Shown: positions 5,260 through 5,264 of the stretch, in pieces
How the letters are laid out: each line of letters starts with the position of its first letter
Position numbering within the stretch: position 1 is the first letter of the stretch
Assembly: GCA_964517355.1 (NCBI GenBank)
Contig: CAZFCK010000287.1
Location: forward strand, 1 to 5,264
DNA: 5,264 nucleotides
Direction of reading: 5' to 3'
DNA from: CAZFCK01 sp964517355
GTDB taxonomy: Bacteria; Desulfobacterota; Desulfovibrionia; Desulfovibrionales; Desulfovibrionaceae
Program-made: the position numbers and the translations under genes
The notes under the pieces: generated by a model
What the model was told of the DNA's origin: nothing
Databases searched by the model: none
The model's input: only the letters and a program-made list of their open reading frames with translations

Positions 5260-5264
5260 TCCCT

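Larger units (their letters stand above)
4916..5264. other. 349-bp gene-free, palindrome-rich region
   Basis: No supportable coding frame or RNA gene is present. The stretch is occupied by the three hairpins listed separately and the right copy of the 44-bp repeat, linked by AT-rich DNA. It starts after the stop codon of the repeat-protein gene and runs to the window end. Confidence 0.7.

Noticed and set aside
1..5264. Whole window as a composite transposon bounded by terminal inverted repeats
   Set aside because: No transposase is present, the interior includes a housekeeping synthetase, and each end is a self-complementary hairpin placed like a terminator.
1..5264. CRISPR array, tRNA or rRNA genes
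   Set aside because: I saw no regularly spaced repeats, no tRNA cloverleaf with a T-arm, and no rRNA-like sequence on either strand.

Overview
The window reads as a piece of a moderately GC-rich Gram-negative chromosome. My best guess is a Desulfovibrionaceae-type sulfate reducer, judged from the style of the seryl-tRNA synthetase, the strong AGGAG/GGAGG ribosome-binding sites and the hairpin-rich intergenic DNA. That assignment is from memory of such genomes and is not proven. There are three convincing genes, and each appears to be its own transcription unit.

Layout. (1) Positions 1-44 hold a 44-bp hairpin-forming repeat. (2) Positions 82-1104, minus strand, encode a 340-residue three-helix membrane protein with the layout of the MotA/TolQ/ExbB proton-channel superfamily. 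Its loop and second helix look most like ZorA of the Zorya anti-phage system, but no ZorB-type partner lies in the window. (3) Positions 1105-1519 are a divergent intergenic region holding candidate promoters for both neighbours and four consecutive hairpins just upstream of serS. (4) Positions 1520-2791 are serS, seryl-tRNA synthetase, complete and normal. (5) Positions 2792-3226 are a long intergenic region with a weak terminator candidate, a perfect 8-4-8 dyad that looks like an operator, and a candidate promoter. (6) Positions 3227-4915 encode a 562-residue exported protein. It has a signal peptide, eight tandem units of about 54 residues (probably a beta-propeller), a cysteine-containing InlB-B-like beta domain, and a C-terminal membrane helix with a basic tail. 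(7) Positions 4916-5264 hold no gene but three strong inverted repeats, then a second, inverted copy of the 44-bp repeat.

How it fits together. I see no operon linking the three genes. serS is housekeeping. The flanking genes are a divergent MotA/ZorA-like membrane protein on one side and a surface or envelope-anchored repeat protein on the other. Both copies of the 44-bp repeat lie downstream of an outward-reading gene, in the same orientation relative to it. This fits a dispersed terminator-like palindrome, and it may also explain why the sequence ends here if the window is an assembly contig broken at repeats. The points most worth following are the orphan ZorA-like protein, the eight-unit W-x-x-P repeat protein with its dyad-controlled promoter, and the structured serS leader.
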